Below, in pieces: positions 33,990 to 44,968 of a DNA stretch of 64,000 nt. The position numbers were made by a program, and so were the translations under genes. The DNA comes from Bufo bufo (taxonomy: Eukaryota; Chordata; Amphibia; Anura; Bufonidae). The stretch spans positions 163,004,666 through 163,068,665 of the forward strand of contig NC_053390.1 in assembly GCF_905171765.1 (NCBI RefSeq). Direction: 5' to 3'. Under the pieces are notes generated by a model, which saw nothing but the letters and a program-made list of their open reading frames with translations, did not search any database and had not been told where the DNA came from. Positions within the stretch are counted from its first letter, which is position 1. Every line of letters starts with the position of its first letter.

Positions 33990-34330
33990 CCAAACTCCTT
34001 CAGTGGGGACATTTCATGAGATATGACAGATAGGTGCTCCCATTAATTGGCTGTTTCACAGGTAGGTATGCGATCTCGATCTAGAGGTATATAGTCTTTT
34101 GTATAAGCTGGAGGTAGATCTAATGTGCAGTTTGAATGAAGTCCTCTAACTCTCAGTCCTTTGACCCTTTGACTGTTCACTAATGTGTCTCTCCCCGTCA
34201 TTGTGGTGAGTTTGAGTTTCACTGGTTCTGTAGCCACTTGTAATTTCTTGCAGATTTCTTGATCAATTAAGGTGACGTCACTCTGGGCATCCAGTAGCGC
34301 ATAGGCGTATATACCTTCTTGTTCCTCCTT
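33990..34330 (-). pseudogene. BEL/Pao protease region
   Basis: The minus strand encodes a YALLDAQSDVTLID-like block (an active-site DAQ/DSG equivalent) followed by EPVKLKLTTMTGRD and IPTCETAN, typical of BEL/Pao protease and the linker to RT. Broken by a stop near 34043. Confidence 0.7.
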
Positions 34331-34413
34331 TTAGGATTTGAAATGCACACTGGCACAACCATTGATGTGCCATTGCTTTCTCCTTCCCTCACTCTGCAAG
34401 AGAATACTGATAC

Positions 34414-34665
34414 TTACTTTCCTTTCTCAGTATCTTTAGGTATTGAGGATTTATCTTTCTTTGGACGTTCTTCATGTAGTGGTGTAGGATGGCGTCCTTT
34501 GCAAACGCTGTATGTGGCCCTTTTCTTACACTCCTTAGTAACATGGCCTTTTCTTAGGCATCCAAAACACAGTTGGTTATCCAGCACAAATTTTTTATTT
34601 TCTTCTGGGGACTTTGCCTTCAATTGTTGGCACTTATGTATGGAGTGGTTCTCTTCAGAGAACAT
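34414..34665 (-). pseudogene. BEL/Pao gag zinc-knuckle region
   Basis: Contains LCFGCLRKGHVTKECKKR, a C-x2-C-x4-H-x4-C knuckle that binds RNA, followed by a Lys/Pro-rich stretch. A frame break upstream separates it from the gag core. Confidence 0.8.
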
Positions 34666-34956
34666 ACACTTGAAGGTAGTCTGAAGATTTGTCGGTTCTG
34701 TCTCTCTACTGATCCCAATAGTGACTTCAAATTTGCTCTAGTAAGTATCTGGACCTTTAGCTGCTGTGTTGGTTGCAAAGCTAGTTGCTTTTGCACGTCT
34801 TATCTCTCTTGCAGGCCTTTCTTCTAAGGATTTTAAGACATAAGATGATGTTACTGGATTACATGCTATCCGTGCTTCCTCATTGACAAACTGAGAGAAC
34901 TCTTTAAAACGTGGGAAGTTCTTACCTAGATCTAACTATTTAGTCACATAGCGATT

Positions 34957-35694
34957 CTATCTAGAAGCCACTTCTTCAGGTAGCTTAGTTAGCATCCTGT
35001 GGTTTTCTAGATAGTCGTTCAGTACTTCCAGTCTTTGAACATGTGGGATGGCATTGCTGCATGCTTGCAGGAAGTCACCATACTTTTGGAGCCTGAAGTG
35101 TTCTTTAGGACCTATTTTAGGCCAGTTATTCAGTTTCTCTCTAAAGGCTCTTTGTACTAAGAAAGGATGACCATATCTTGCATTCAATTTTTCCCAAGCT
35201 TGTTTGTCGGCTTCTTCGTCTTTTCTATAGAAGTTACCTTCAAGAACTTCCTTGGCTTCTCCACCAACATATCTCTGAAGGTAGAAGTCAACTGGACTTA
35301 AGCAATGATGCTGAATGATCATTTCAAAACTTGTCTTCCACTCTATGAACTTCAGTACGTCTCCTGAAAATACAGTAGGTTCCGGAACGGGAAGTCTAAC
35401 TAGGACTGTTCTCTGTGGTCTTGCTGGGACAATGGTTGTAACACTCTCCTGAGCATTGCCATGGCATCTAGGAATAGAGTCATCCAGTTCCATTTTCTCA
35501 CTTACTTCTGAATTAGGTGAGTCCTTTTCTTTATCTATTCTGGTAGAGATAGAGGGTAAATTCACACACCATTTTCCTAACACTGAACTAGGCCTCTCTT
35601 TGTTTTTATGAGCAGGGATGGAAGGATAATAACTTATTTCTTCACTACATGCTGGAGATAGTACAGATTTGAACCTATGACTAATCTGACTCAT
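34957..35694 (-). pseudogene. BEL/Pao gag core
   Basis: A 245-residue open frame with LPVPEPTVFSGDVLKFIEWK, GGEAKEVLEG and an AWEKLNARYGHP-type block, matching the BEL/Pao gag pattern of a folded core before a zinc knuckle. Gag is the structural protein that packages the element RNA. A one-base frame break joins it to the coiled-coil segment upstream (overlap 35681-35694), and a stop truncates it after EEVASR. The zinc-knuckle part follows in a separate frame. Confidence 0.8.
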
Positions 35695-36031
35695 GTACTC
35701 TGAGTTTGGCTTCTATGATCTTAACTTCTTTCTGCCTTTCTAGACTTTTCATCTGTTGGCGCTGTGCCTCGATTTCAGCTTCCATTTGATGGTGCTGTGC
35801 CTCCATTTGAGCTTCCATTTGATGGAGTTGTGCATCCTTTTCAGCTTCCATTTGATGGCGTTGTGCATCCCTTTCAGCTTCCATTTGATGGCGTTGTGCA
35901 TCCATTTCAGCTATCCATTGGCGCTGTGCCTCGATGGCAGCTTCCATCTCAATTTCTGCTTTCTTGACAGCAAGTTGCTCAGCTAATTTCTTTCTTTTGG
36001 CTGAAGTACTTGAGGACTCTGATATGGTCAC
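35681..36031 (-). pseudogene. BEL/Pao gag N terminus with 11-residue coiled-coil repeats
   Basis: A frame of 116 residues starting MTISESSSTSAKRKKLAEQL and dominated by tandem 11-residue units of the type DAQRHQMEAER, four to five copies. Charge and spacing predict a long coiled coil, a common multimerisation device in gag. The final residues run out of frame with the gag core. Confidence 0.75.
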
Positions 36032-36485
36032 TATATGCAGTTAGAGAATACTGCATTACCCTGTACATCCAAGTAACATCACCCTCTCTCCAGTCTACCA
36101 AATCCTACAGGTACTCTAGATGGAGAGAATAAACAGATAGGGCCAGATTTATCATTAGCTAAAGTCACTTTTTTGGAGTTGAAAAGTCGCAAAAAAATGC
36201 GCAAATGAATAAACTGCGCATTTTTTGGCGACTTTTTCAAGCTGAGCACTATGCACTCCAGTTTTGCGAAAATGGGCGTTTTGCCTTATGTAAATGATGG
36301 GCTAGACAGATTTACTATTGCGACTTTTGCAAAAGGTCGCAGAAAAATGCTCAAAAACACTCCACTGGATACCATGCTTATGTTGTGAATAATTGTCCAG
36401 TGCAAATAACATTGCTATGAAACTGAACTGAAGACTCATTTTTTTACATTCTTGTTACCTTACAAAGTTTTGCTGTTCAAATCTA

Positions 36486-37612
36486 CAGGGTGGGCCATTT
36501 ATATGGATACACCTTAATAAAATGGGAATGGTTGGTGATATTAACTTCCTGTTTGTGGCACATTAGTATATGTGAGGGGGAAACTTTTCAAGATGGGTGG
36601 TGACCATGGCGGCCATTTTGAAGTCGGCCATTTTGAATCCAACTTTTGTTTTTTCAATAGGAAGAGGGTCATGTGACACATCAAACTTATTGGGAATTTC
36701 ACAAGAAAAACAATGGTGTGCTTGGTTTTAACGTAACGTTATTCTTTCATGAGTTATTTACAAGTTTCTGACCACTTATAAAATGTGTTCAATGTGCTGC
36801 CCATTGTGTTGGATTGTCAATGCAACCCTCTTCTCCCACTCTTCACACACTGATAGCAACACCGCAGGAGAAATGCTAGCACAGGCTTCCAGTATCCGTA
36901 GTTTCAGGTGCTGCACATCACGTATCTTCACAGCATAGACAGTTGCCTTCAGATGACCCCAAAGATAAAAGTCTAAGGGGGTCAGATCGGGAGACCTTGG
37001 GGGCCATTAAACTGGCCCACGACGACCAATCCACTTTCCAGGAAACTGTTCATCTAGGAATGCTCGGACCTGACACCCATAATGTGGTGGTGCACCATCT
37101 TGCTGGAAAAACTCAGGGAACGTGCCAGCTTCAGTGCATAAAGAGGGAAACACATCATCATGTAGCAATTTCGCATATCCAGTGGCCTTGAGGTTTCCAT
37201 TGATGAAGAATGGCCCCACTATCTTTGTACCCCATATACCACACCATACCAAAATTTTTTTGTTCCAACAGTCTTGGAGGGATCTATCCAATGTGGGTTA
37301 GTGTCAGACCAATAGCGGTGGTTTTGTTTGTTAATTTCACCATTCACATAAAAGTTTGCCTCATCACTGAACAAAATCTTCTGCGTAAACTGAGGGTCCT
37401 GTTCCAATTTTTGTTTTGCCCATTCTGCAAATTCAGTGCGCCAATCTGGGTCATCCTTGTTGAGGTGCTGCAGTAGCTGGAGTTTGTAAGGGTGCCATTT
37501 GTGAGTAGCTAATATCCGCCGAAGGGATGTTCGACTAATGCCACTCTCCAGTGACATGCGGCGAGTGCTACGCTGTGGGCTCTTGCTGAATGAAGCTAGG
37601 ACAGCCACTGAT
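36486..37612 (-). mobile_element. Tc1/mariner DD41D-type element, truncated
   Basis: The left end CAGGGTGGGCCATTTATATG follows TA at 36484-36485. The minus strand encodes transposase. No matching terminal repeat is found at the other end, where the sequence passes into the Myb-gene exon near 37612-37650, so the transposase N terminus and its end are missing. Confidence 0.8.
36830..37608 (-). pseudogene. Tc1/mariner-superfamily transposase, DD41D spacing
   Basis: Translation order: SPQRSTRRMSLESGISRTSL (second helix-turn-helix), ILFSDEANF (first Asp), FFQQDGAPPHYG (second Asp), then WPPRSPDLTPLDFYLWGHLK (third Asp in TPLDF). I count 41 residues between the second and third Asp, so this is neither a DD34E Tc1 nor a DD34D mariner. 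Damage: a frameshift near 37219-37291 and a TAA just before WPPRSPD. The enzyme would excise and reinsert the element at TA. Confidence 0.8.
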
Positions 37613-37819
37613 GTTTCTTCATTAATATCTTCTGGTTGATATTCAACATCCTATTTGGTGTGTAAATTGAAAAAAATATATATAATTAGTACTATATATG
37701 TCACAATAATTTAAAATGTAAAATAGATATCACTTAACCTGTAATTGATCCTCTGCTTGTTTTGGATTCACATTTTTTTTTTCTTCTTAACTGTAAGTAT
37801 TTTTTCTCCACTCTTTCCA
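37612..37819 (-). pseudogene. Myb-like Harbinger protein, downstream exons (tentative)
   Basis: Two candidate minus-strand exons are 37819-37739 (after ATACAG, before GTTAAG) and 37650 downward (after CCAAATAG). The ends read continuously as NPKQAEDQLQ then DVEYQPEDINEETS, an acidic tail typical of regulatory proteins. A run of ten A in the first exon (minus strand) breaks the frame; losing one or two A would restore continuity. The tail runs into the mariner insertion. Confidence 0.4.
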
Positions 37820-37907
37820 TCTGTATTGACAAATATATTATTAATACAAATAGTAATGTTTACTGTAAAAATTTTAAAATAAAAAAATTATATATATATA
37901 TATATTA

Positions 37908-38111
37908 GTCCAGAAAATGAACGGCACTCCAGTAGGTCAAGAACAAATAACTCCTTTATTCACCCGTGCGGTACAACGTTTCGGCTCAATACTAGAGCCT
38001 TTTTCAGGCTTGAAAAGGGCTCTAGTATTGAGCCGAAACGTTGTATCGCACGGGTGAATAAGGGAGTTATTTGTTCTTGACCTACTGGAGTGCCGTTCAT
38101 TTTCTGGACTA
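37908..38111. mobile_element. Perfect-hairpin MITE
   Basis: Arms of about 95 bp, opening TAGTCCAGAAAATGAACGGC and closing GCCGTTCATTTTCTGGACTA, around a very short loop. Each arm carries GGCTCTAGTATTGAGCC followed by GAAACGTTG, which resembles hammerhead stem II plus GAAAC, but the CUGANGA core is broken (CTGAAAA). TA microsatellites lie on both sides. Confidence 0.8.
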
Positions 38112-38762
38112 TTCATTGGGGTAAGAAGCCTATTCCCTCAAGAACGTGCACCCTAATTTTCACTTTTTGCCAGTGCCGCCATTTTTCTCTGATATATATA
38201 TATATATATATGTGTTAAAAATGTCAGCCCACTAAAAAAGTCTTTAAAAGCTTAAGCAAGCTTCTATTGTAGTGCAAATATGTTGCAGTGGAACATTAGT
38301 GACTCCAACTACTCAATCATATAATCTGAAATGAGTTTAGATTTTTAGAGTTCAAAATTCAAGTTAATTGTGATTTAACGCTAGCATTAGGGTTTTGATT
38401 TTGGACTTCCGTTATCACATGGTTATAAGGAAAAATAATGGAATTGGCCAAAAAAATGCTAAACTGCAGCTTTTACAAAGCCATTTCATTGCCTTCCTAT
38501 CCTAATCGAAGTGTATGGGAAAGCATTATGGATCATCTAGGAAATTAAAGTCCAGTACATTTGTCTTTGTTTTCCATCTTGCATAAAGGGACCCAGATAG
38601 ATCTGTGTTTAGACACTTAAAATAGACTTCAATTAGGCTTAATAGCTAATGTAATGACTTTTAAAGGCTTCACTCATAATACAAGTGTATGGGCAGCAGA
38701 ACGGATCTGTTCTTCCATTTTATTCATTCCTTAATTTATCTATAAGATCATGTTGTAACATT
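38112..38762. other. Harbinger-internal or intergenic AT-rich sequence, no gene
   Basis: Contains a TA microsatellite (38190-38212) and a CACATGGTTATAAGG segment seen in other repeats. No coding or splice pattern that I can support. Confidence 0.3.
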
Positions 38763-38764
38763 TA

Positions 38765-39095
38765 GGCCACATGCACACGGCCGTGGTTTAGGTCAGCATC
38801 CGAGCCAACATTTTGGCGGCTCAGATGCAGAACCATTAACTTCAATAGAGCCACCAAAGATGCGGCCACCCCTACGTCTGCTGTCCACATCCGTTTCTCC
38901 ATTCCGTGGGGCTTGCGGAAAAAAAAAAAGACCAATTCTTGTCCATTTTGCAGACAAAATTAGGCATTTGTACATTGGGCCGGCCATTGGGTTTGGTAAA
39001 TTGTGGAATCCACCGGGGCGGCTTAAATTTTTGGCAGATTCGTGCTTTGCGTTCCCCAAAAAAAAGAACTGTTGTGCGCCTGAGGTCTAAGCCAC
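38765..39095. mobile_element. MITE fragment with GGCCACATGCACACGGCCG end
   Basis: The left end is of the same general type as other MITEs here, and the inner words CCATTCCGTGGGGC and GCGGAAAAAAAA resemble the 15300-15560 piece. The right terminal repeat is degraded (CTGAGGTCTAAGCC), so the boundary is approximate. Confidence 0.4.
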
Positions 39096-39310
39096 AATGG
39101 CAGCCATAATGCTAGTGTAAAACTTTTTTTGGGGGGTTTGTGTGTTTGGAAAAATTTTTAAACTAACAGAAATAAAAACTATGGAATTCTTTAAAAACAG
39201 ATGCAAGTTGTATCTAATTTTCTGAAATATATGCCGTTTATAGAAAGATTTAAATTTAAAAAATAAAAATAAAAAATTAACCAAAGTTTAAAAAAAAAAA
39301 TTATATTTAC

Positions 39311-39574
39311 CTAGAGCAATGGACTTTCGAATCGATGCCAACATAGTTCTCTGTCTAACTTTCATATCTGAGTAGCGTTTCAAAATTTGACGTCTTGTAT
39401 GTTTTGTGCCATATTCATTATACAGTAGGCTTGAAAGCTCAAGTAGTATTCTACATTTTTTCTCATGAACTTCGCCACGACACGCTTCCTCATAACCCAT
39501 TTCATCCATATATTTAACCATTGTAAATAGTTCCTTTCTTGTAAAAGGTGGTGCTCTCTTCTTTTTATATTTTC
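39311..39574 (-). pseudogene. Myb/SANT-like DNA-binding exon of the Harbinger accessory protein
   Basis: Minus-strand exon bounded by GACACAG and GTAAAT, open throughout. It reads KKKRAPPFTRKELFTMVKYM, then a helical segment with KCRILLELSSLLYNEYG, then RRQILKRYSDMKVRQRTML. The F-T-x-x-E-L start and the final KRYSDMKVR helix fit the Myb/SANT-like domain of Harbinger second proteins, which help the transposase bind ends and enter the nucleus. No whole gene can be built because flanking exons are uncertain and downstream exons are damaged. Confidence 0.7.
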
Positions 39575-39657
39575 CTGTGTCAATAGAATAAAAATTTTAA
39601 AACCAAAAAAATAAAACTTTATAAAATGTAACATTTTACAATTTTTTTAAAACTTAC

Positions 39658-39734
39658 TGCTGGAAGACCCTTTGGTGAGAAAATGTATGGAAATCAACAG
39701 TCTCCTTTGTTTGATTAATCTTTTGAACTTTAAT
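39658..39734 (-). other. Candidate upstream exon of the Myb-like gene
   Basis: A 77-nt minus-strand segment between TTTGTTACAG and GTAAGTTTT. Spliced to the next exon it is open and gives LTKGSSRKYKKKRAPPF. It has no ATG in that frame, so it would be an internal exon or a leader. Confidence 0.35.
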
Positions 39735-40329
39735 CTGTAACAAAAATAATCATAAAAAACATGTTTATCCCAAAAGAATAAGGTAGTACATATTTGTATT
39801 AGATATGTTTTCCACATCTTAAAAACAGAATGCTGGATAAATCATGATACACCAAGGCACGTGGAAGTGCAAGCAGGGCCACACAAATTTCATGTGGAAA
39901 GTCCAGAGGTCTGCATCAGCAACACAAGAAAAACGTACCAACTACTGGAGAGATAGCAAATGTTCCAAAAATATTGAGAAAGCTGCATTGTGCAAATTTT
40001 CCATAGCGAAGGCCAGATATACTCTATTGTAAACAATTCTGCAGGAGAGCACTTCACCCTGCATAAGTAAAAATCTGGCTGGCTATTCAGCAACTCACCA
40101 ATAGCCTTTTTTCCATAACATAATATGAAAGAATGGATATTGGCTCAAAAAGCAGAGTGTGGCCCCCTCTACTGTCCTTGTCATATTAAAAACAAATGTT
40201 GCCAGTCCAAGCGGTGTAATATATATATAACACATAACATACACTGATGTCATATGACAGTGATTTCCCACTGTACACTAATATAGTAGGTCATTACTAA
40301 TTGGCTGATTTTTCCATAAGGGTCTACAC

Positions 40330-40465
40330 CAGAAATGGCCAAACCTGGCCCTCCAGCTGTTGAAACACTTCAACTCCCACCTAGCCCTGCTGTAGGCTGA
40401 TAGCTGTAAGCAGCCTTGCAGTTGGAGTTTAGAAACATCTCAAGGGCCAAGTTTGGACATCCCTG
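40330..40465. mobile_element. Short hAT MITE (136 bp)
   Basis: CAGAAATGGCCAAACCTGGC and its partner GCCAAGTTTGGACATCCCTG are flanked by a perfect 8-bp duplication GTCTACAC (40322-40329, 40466-40473). Confidence 0.88.
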
Positions 40466-40737
40466 GTCTACACTATTTGGGGCTCATTTGTCCATACTTT
40501 ACAAACCATTATTTTTTTTAAAATTTACAATGGATCAATTGAAATAAAAAAGTGGATTTGGATGTGTTTGATTCTTTAAATCTATTCTTCATTTTTGAAT
40601 ACTGTCCCTGATAAAAAAATATATATATATTTTCAAACAAATCAAAAAGATAAAATTAACCTTATGTTACACATATTACAAAGATTGACTACATTAATAG
40701 TGTAATAAGCCATAAAATCTTATGTTAAAATAACACT

Positions 40738-41206
40738 GTACTCTCACACTTGCGTTAGGTGTGGATCCGTCTGGTATCTGCATAGACAGATCCGCACCTA
40801 TAATGCAAACGCTTGTATCCATTCCGACCAGATCTGTTTGCATTCCCATTTAAGAAAAATTTGTAATAATTTCAAAATTTGAAAGTCAATGGGAGGCGGG
40901 TCTGTTTTCAATTGCACCATATAGTGTCAGTGAAAACGGATCCGCCCCCATTGACTTACATTGTAAGTGAGGACGGATCCGTTTGGATCAGTTTCGTCAG
41001 ACTGACATCAAAACGCTGCAAGCACCTTTTTGGTGTCCGCCACCAGAGTGGAATGGAGACTGTTTGGAGGCAAACAGATGCATTCTGAACGGATCCTTAT
41101 CCATTCAGAATGCATTGGGGCTAAACTGATCCGTTTTGGTCAGCTTGCGAGAGCCCTGAAACGGATCTCACAAGCGGACCCAGAAACGCCAGTGTGAAAG
41201 TAGCCT
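40738..41206. mobile_element. Harbinger-type MITE, GGATCCGTTT family
   Basis: CTCTCACACTTGCGTTAGG at the left and ACGCCAGTGTGAAAGTAGCC at the right, then TAA. The body matches 8939-9413 in reverse orientation. The left end is slightly degraded. Confidence 0.8.
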
Positions 41207-41209
41207 AAA

Positions 41210-41752
41210 CTTTCACACTAGCGTTATTCTTTTCCGGCACTGAGTTCCGTCACAGGGGCTCAATACCGGAAAAGAACTGATCAGTTTTATCCCCATGCAT
41301 TCTGAATGGAGAGCAATCCGTTCAGGATGCATCAGGATGTCTTCAGTTCAGTATTTTTTACTGATCAGGCAAAAATTAAAACCATAGCATGCTACGGTTT
41401 TATCTCTGGTGCTAAAAACTGTAGACTTGCCTGGGGGGTTCCGGCATTTGTCCCCATACAAATGTAGTACTGCCAGATCCAGCATTCAAATTTCCACAAT
41501 GACAGATTTGTCTTTTGGGTATGTGCATGCGCAGACCTGTAAAATTTTGAAAAACTATCTAAGACGGATCCGTCTGTCCGCATGACAAGCGGAGAGATGG
41601 ATCCGTTCTTGCAATGCATTTGTGAGACTGATCCTCATCTGGATCGGTCTTCAAAATTTTGTCTCTCACATCCAGATTGGCGTATCCGGTGTCCAGTTCC
41701 AAAGACTGAACTTCTTTCCAGGGTCAACCTTCCACAAGTGTGAAAATAGCCT
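41210..41752. mobile_element. Harbinger-type MITE, second family, abutting the previous one
   Basis: CTTTCACACTAGCGTTATTC at the left is answered by AAGTGTGAAAATAGCC then TAA at the right. The TAA at 41207-41209 serves both neighbours, so this element inserted at the edge of the other, or the reverse. Inner words differ (TTCCGGCAC, ATGCATCAGGATG). Confidence 0.75.
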
Positions 41753-42094
41753 AAGCTGTGTGTTTTTTCCAAACTTTTAACAGGAGACAGATGTTATACA
41801 CCATTGAATTAAATATTTGTTTAAAATTGCTGAATGCACTCAGCCATCTCCACATGTTGACCACACTACTACCTGCACCTTTTATTCATGTGTTGAATTA
41901 GCAGCTTTTGTTTTATCAGGTACTTTGAACTGGGTTCAATACATAAATACATCTCACATGAAAGCAAACAACCTCTCTTCAGCTTTGCCACTGGGCTCTG
42001 TCTTTGCTGCGTCATTCAAGTAACTCCCAGTGCAACTTAGCAATAATAAGCATTCTGATTGGTCCAGGGTTGATTTTCAAAAAAAAGTCCCACG

Positions 42095-42105
42095 ATGCTT
42101 ATAAA
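42095..42105 (+). promoter_or_regulatory. Possible TATA box, Harbinger central region
   Basis: GCTTATAAAAGTCG precedes a GTCGCACG...CGTGCGAC inverted pair (42104-42137). It lies between the divergent Myb-like and transposase genes, where a promoter would be expected. An ATG at 42194 opens a 56-residue frame with no recognised domain. Weak support. Confidence 0.3.
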
Positions 42106-42349
42106 AGTCGCACGCTTTGTTTCAAGACGTGCGACTTTTCAAATTCTGTGGTTTCAACAGTAAAATACAATTTCAAACAGTTCACACTATCAATGAAGCC
42201 AGTTAAGTGTAGTTCTTCTGGTGAAAAGTTTTTTAGAACTGGTCAATTTTTATGGTTTAATGAGAAATGTATATCTAAAATAAACTTAACCACAATTCTG
42301 TTTTTTTTTGTACTCAAAAAGTGGTCCAAATACAGGAAATTATTAATTA

Positions 42350-44455
42350 AACCCTGGTGAGACAACAGCGTCATTAGCAACTGTTGTTGGTATTTTGGAC
42401 CGAAAAGTGGATGTGTACCAGAGGACAGTTGCTGAGGGGTGATTGCTTACCTGATATACACCTGTTTGGTGGAGCGCAGAGTCATTCACCACGCAGGTGC
42501 AGATCCATGTAATCAGTGAGGAGTATAAACCCCTTCTGCCAATCCTAGCTTGCTGGTTAGATGGATTGTTTGTTTGGCTTGTGGCTTTCTGTGGGGGTCT
42601 ATGCATTTGTCTGGACTTTAGCGTGCATTGGAACCCTGGTATTTTCTTGGAATAACAAGTCTTTTTGCTATCTGTATTTGACCTTTCAATTGGTACGTTA
42701 ATTGTTTTACTTTAGAGTGTAATTTATGTGGCTTTGTGCAAACAGATTCTATTGTTTTTCCACACGGATGTTTGGTGTGGCTTCCATAACTTTACATAAT
42801 ATAGATGTCTGACAACGTGTGATATAGACATTTAGCACCCTTTCACATGGGTGAGTTTTCTAAGCAAGTGCTATGTGTGATGTGGACCCTATCCACCTGC
42901 ACTGATTTTGTACCCATTTAACTTCTAAGGGGCTGTGTAGAAGAGCGTGGATTTATCATGCATTACTTCCAATGTATATAAACATCGCTGCTTATTATGT
43001 ATGAGCCATTTTTGACAAAACCCAGCCAACACTAAAGTGAATTTATATGCATGCTTGCAAGCAGATGATAGGGATGAGCGGCCATAAAAGTCTAATCTCA
43101 GCTTTAATTGGACTTGGAGTTTATTTTTAAAGAAAATATTGTTTGAAAAATTGTGTCTCGTTTCTTCTAACTGTGTCTATGTTGAATGTGGCACGTAGCA
43201 GCGTGCAGATGGTTTGCCATAGTGGTGCACAATCCATGTACTTCTCTCTCATTTTGCTAATTACATCTCCTTGTGTGTATTTCTAGATGGTTTCAAGGTT
43301 ACTAGTGGCTATGTGCTGTCCTGTAGCTGGGGTTTCATATTATGTTTAAACTGTTTGCCTACCTCCCTTTTAGATCCTAAAGTGGTTATCTTCCACTAGT
43401 CACTTAAAGGCGTTGTGCTGGACCAAATGTTTTGTAAAAACACACGTGTACTCACAATGTACATCTAAATAAATGTGCAACCATATAATTTAAGCTATTT
43501 CAAACATTTCAATGCGGCTCCAACGGTCCCCCACTCATTGTTCAGATATCTGTTTATCTTTCCCTAACTTGTGGCTGCACTGCCCTGTGGGTCCTGGGAC
43601 AGCGCAGCATCAGGTGGTTAAAGCTGTCTCTCTCTGCTCCGCTGTAACTCTGCCACCTCATCAATATTCACCCCCATTTATTCTAAAGCTCCTTGTCCGT
43701 TGACGTCACCGGACTGGAGGAGCGGGGCTTAGTCCAATGTTGGCCAGCCTAGTTTCCGCCCCTCCATCAACTTTGCAAAAATTGCTTATGCAGCCAGTGA
43801 CGTCACACGGCTACCTGAGCAGCGGAAGAGGAAGCTTTGCTTGCCTGCAAGGGACCCGGTACGTCAATGTGGAGTAGAAACCAGTAACTTCCAGCCATGA
43901 ATTTCAAATTTGAAAAGGGGGGTGCTGAAATCTGTGCAAAAGTTTACAAGCTTTTATGTAATGTGTATGCCACACTTGGACTATTACAGCAATGTTCCCT
44001 ATCACGGACAACCCCTTTAAGTGGTTGTGTCCTCTCAGGTGTGCACATTAGCCTTCTCCTTCAGTGTGTGCTTTGCTGTGGGTCAGTCTGTCAGTGCCGT
44101 GTGTGTTTCACCCTTCTGCTCTGTCTTGTTTATGTTTTGTATGGTCTTTAAAGGTTTTCCCTTTATTGCTTTCCAATGGGTCCAACCATCTATGTCTCAA
44201 TGTGCCACCTTGTTCTGCAATATGGCATTATGTCCATGTTTGTATGCCATGCCTATGTCTGTATTACATGCTTTGATCCAGTTTGTTGGTTAGCCTTGTT
44301 CTGTTATGGATGGGTGTGTGTGTGTTCTTGTCTGTCCTGCTTTTCCTCTCTGCTCCTGTACATGGAAGGGGGTCCATGTGTTGCTTTGATGGGGAACACC
44401 AATGCCAGAATGTCAGCTCCTTGAGTGTCCCCCCCAGGGTCCATGACACGTGTTA
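42350..44455. other. Unclassified repeat-like sequence, no gene
   Basis: 42357-43400 has a retroelement LTR look (TGAGACAACAG start and GGAGTATAAACCCC near 42523), but no matching copy or end was found. 43405-44022 is bracketed by CACTTAAAGGCGTTGTG and ACAACCCCTTTAAGTGG, an inverted pair that marks another palindromic repeat. 44030-44455 is T/G-rich and unassigned. Confidence 0.35.
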
Positions 44456-44462
44456 AAGGTTT

Positions 44463-44968
44463 TATGGCGTTTCTGGGTCCCCTTGTGAGATCCGTTTCAG
44501 GCGCTCACAAGTGGACCAAAATGGATCAGTTTAGCCCCAATGCATTCTGAATGGATAAGGATCCGTTCTGAATGCATCAGTTTGCCTCCGTTCAGCCTCC
44601 ATTCCGCTCTGGAGGCGGACACCAAAACGCTGTTTGCAGCGTTTTGATGTCCGCCTGACGATGCAGAGCCAAATGGATCCATCCTGACTTACAATGTAAG
44701 TCAATAGGGATGGATCCGTTTTAACTGACACAATATGGTGCAATTGAAAACAGATCCGCCTTCCATTGAGTTTCAGTGTAAGTCAAAACGTATCCGTTTG
44801 CATTATCTGTGAAAATTTAGAATTTTTTTTTTTTATATTCTTTTTTTGTTAATGGTAATGCAAACGGACCCGTTCTGAAGAGATACAAGCGTTTGCATTA
44901 TAGGTGCGGATCCGTCTGTGCAGATACCAGACAGACCCGCACCTAACGCAGGTGTGAAAATAGCCTTA
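44463..44968. mobile_element. Harbinger-type MITE, GGATCCGTTT family, left-truncated
   Basis: Begins inside the family at GGCGTTTCTGGGTCC and ends GCAGGTGTGAAAATAGCC followed by TTA. Body as in 8939-9413, with an A/T-rich insertion near 44817-44850. Confidence 0.75.

Larger units (their letters stand above)
33545..36035 (-). mobile_element. BEL/Pao LTR retrotransposon fragment (gag, protease, start of RT)
   Basis: On the minus strand in order: coiled-coil N terminus (36031-35681), gag core (35694-34957), CCHC-like region (34665-34414), protease region (about 34330-33990) and the beginning of RT (about 33760-33545). The RT piece includes [20 protein letters not shown] and [15 protein letters not shown], where CDVE carries the first catalytic Asp. 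The frame is lost after that, so the rest of pol is absent. No LTRs were recognised. Confidence 0.85.

Noticed and set aside
37975..38050. Hammerhead in the perfect-hairpin MITE
   Set aside because: Stem II and GAAAC are present, but the core reads CTGAAAA, lacking the essential G8; kept only as a remark on the MITE.
42194..42360. A small gene starting at the ATG 95 bp after a TATA-like box
   Set aside because: 56 residues with no domain, ending in a poly-T-derived Phe run; there is too little support, so only the possible TATA box is noted.
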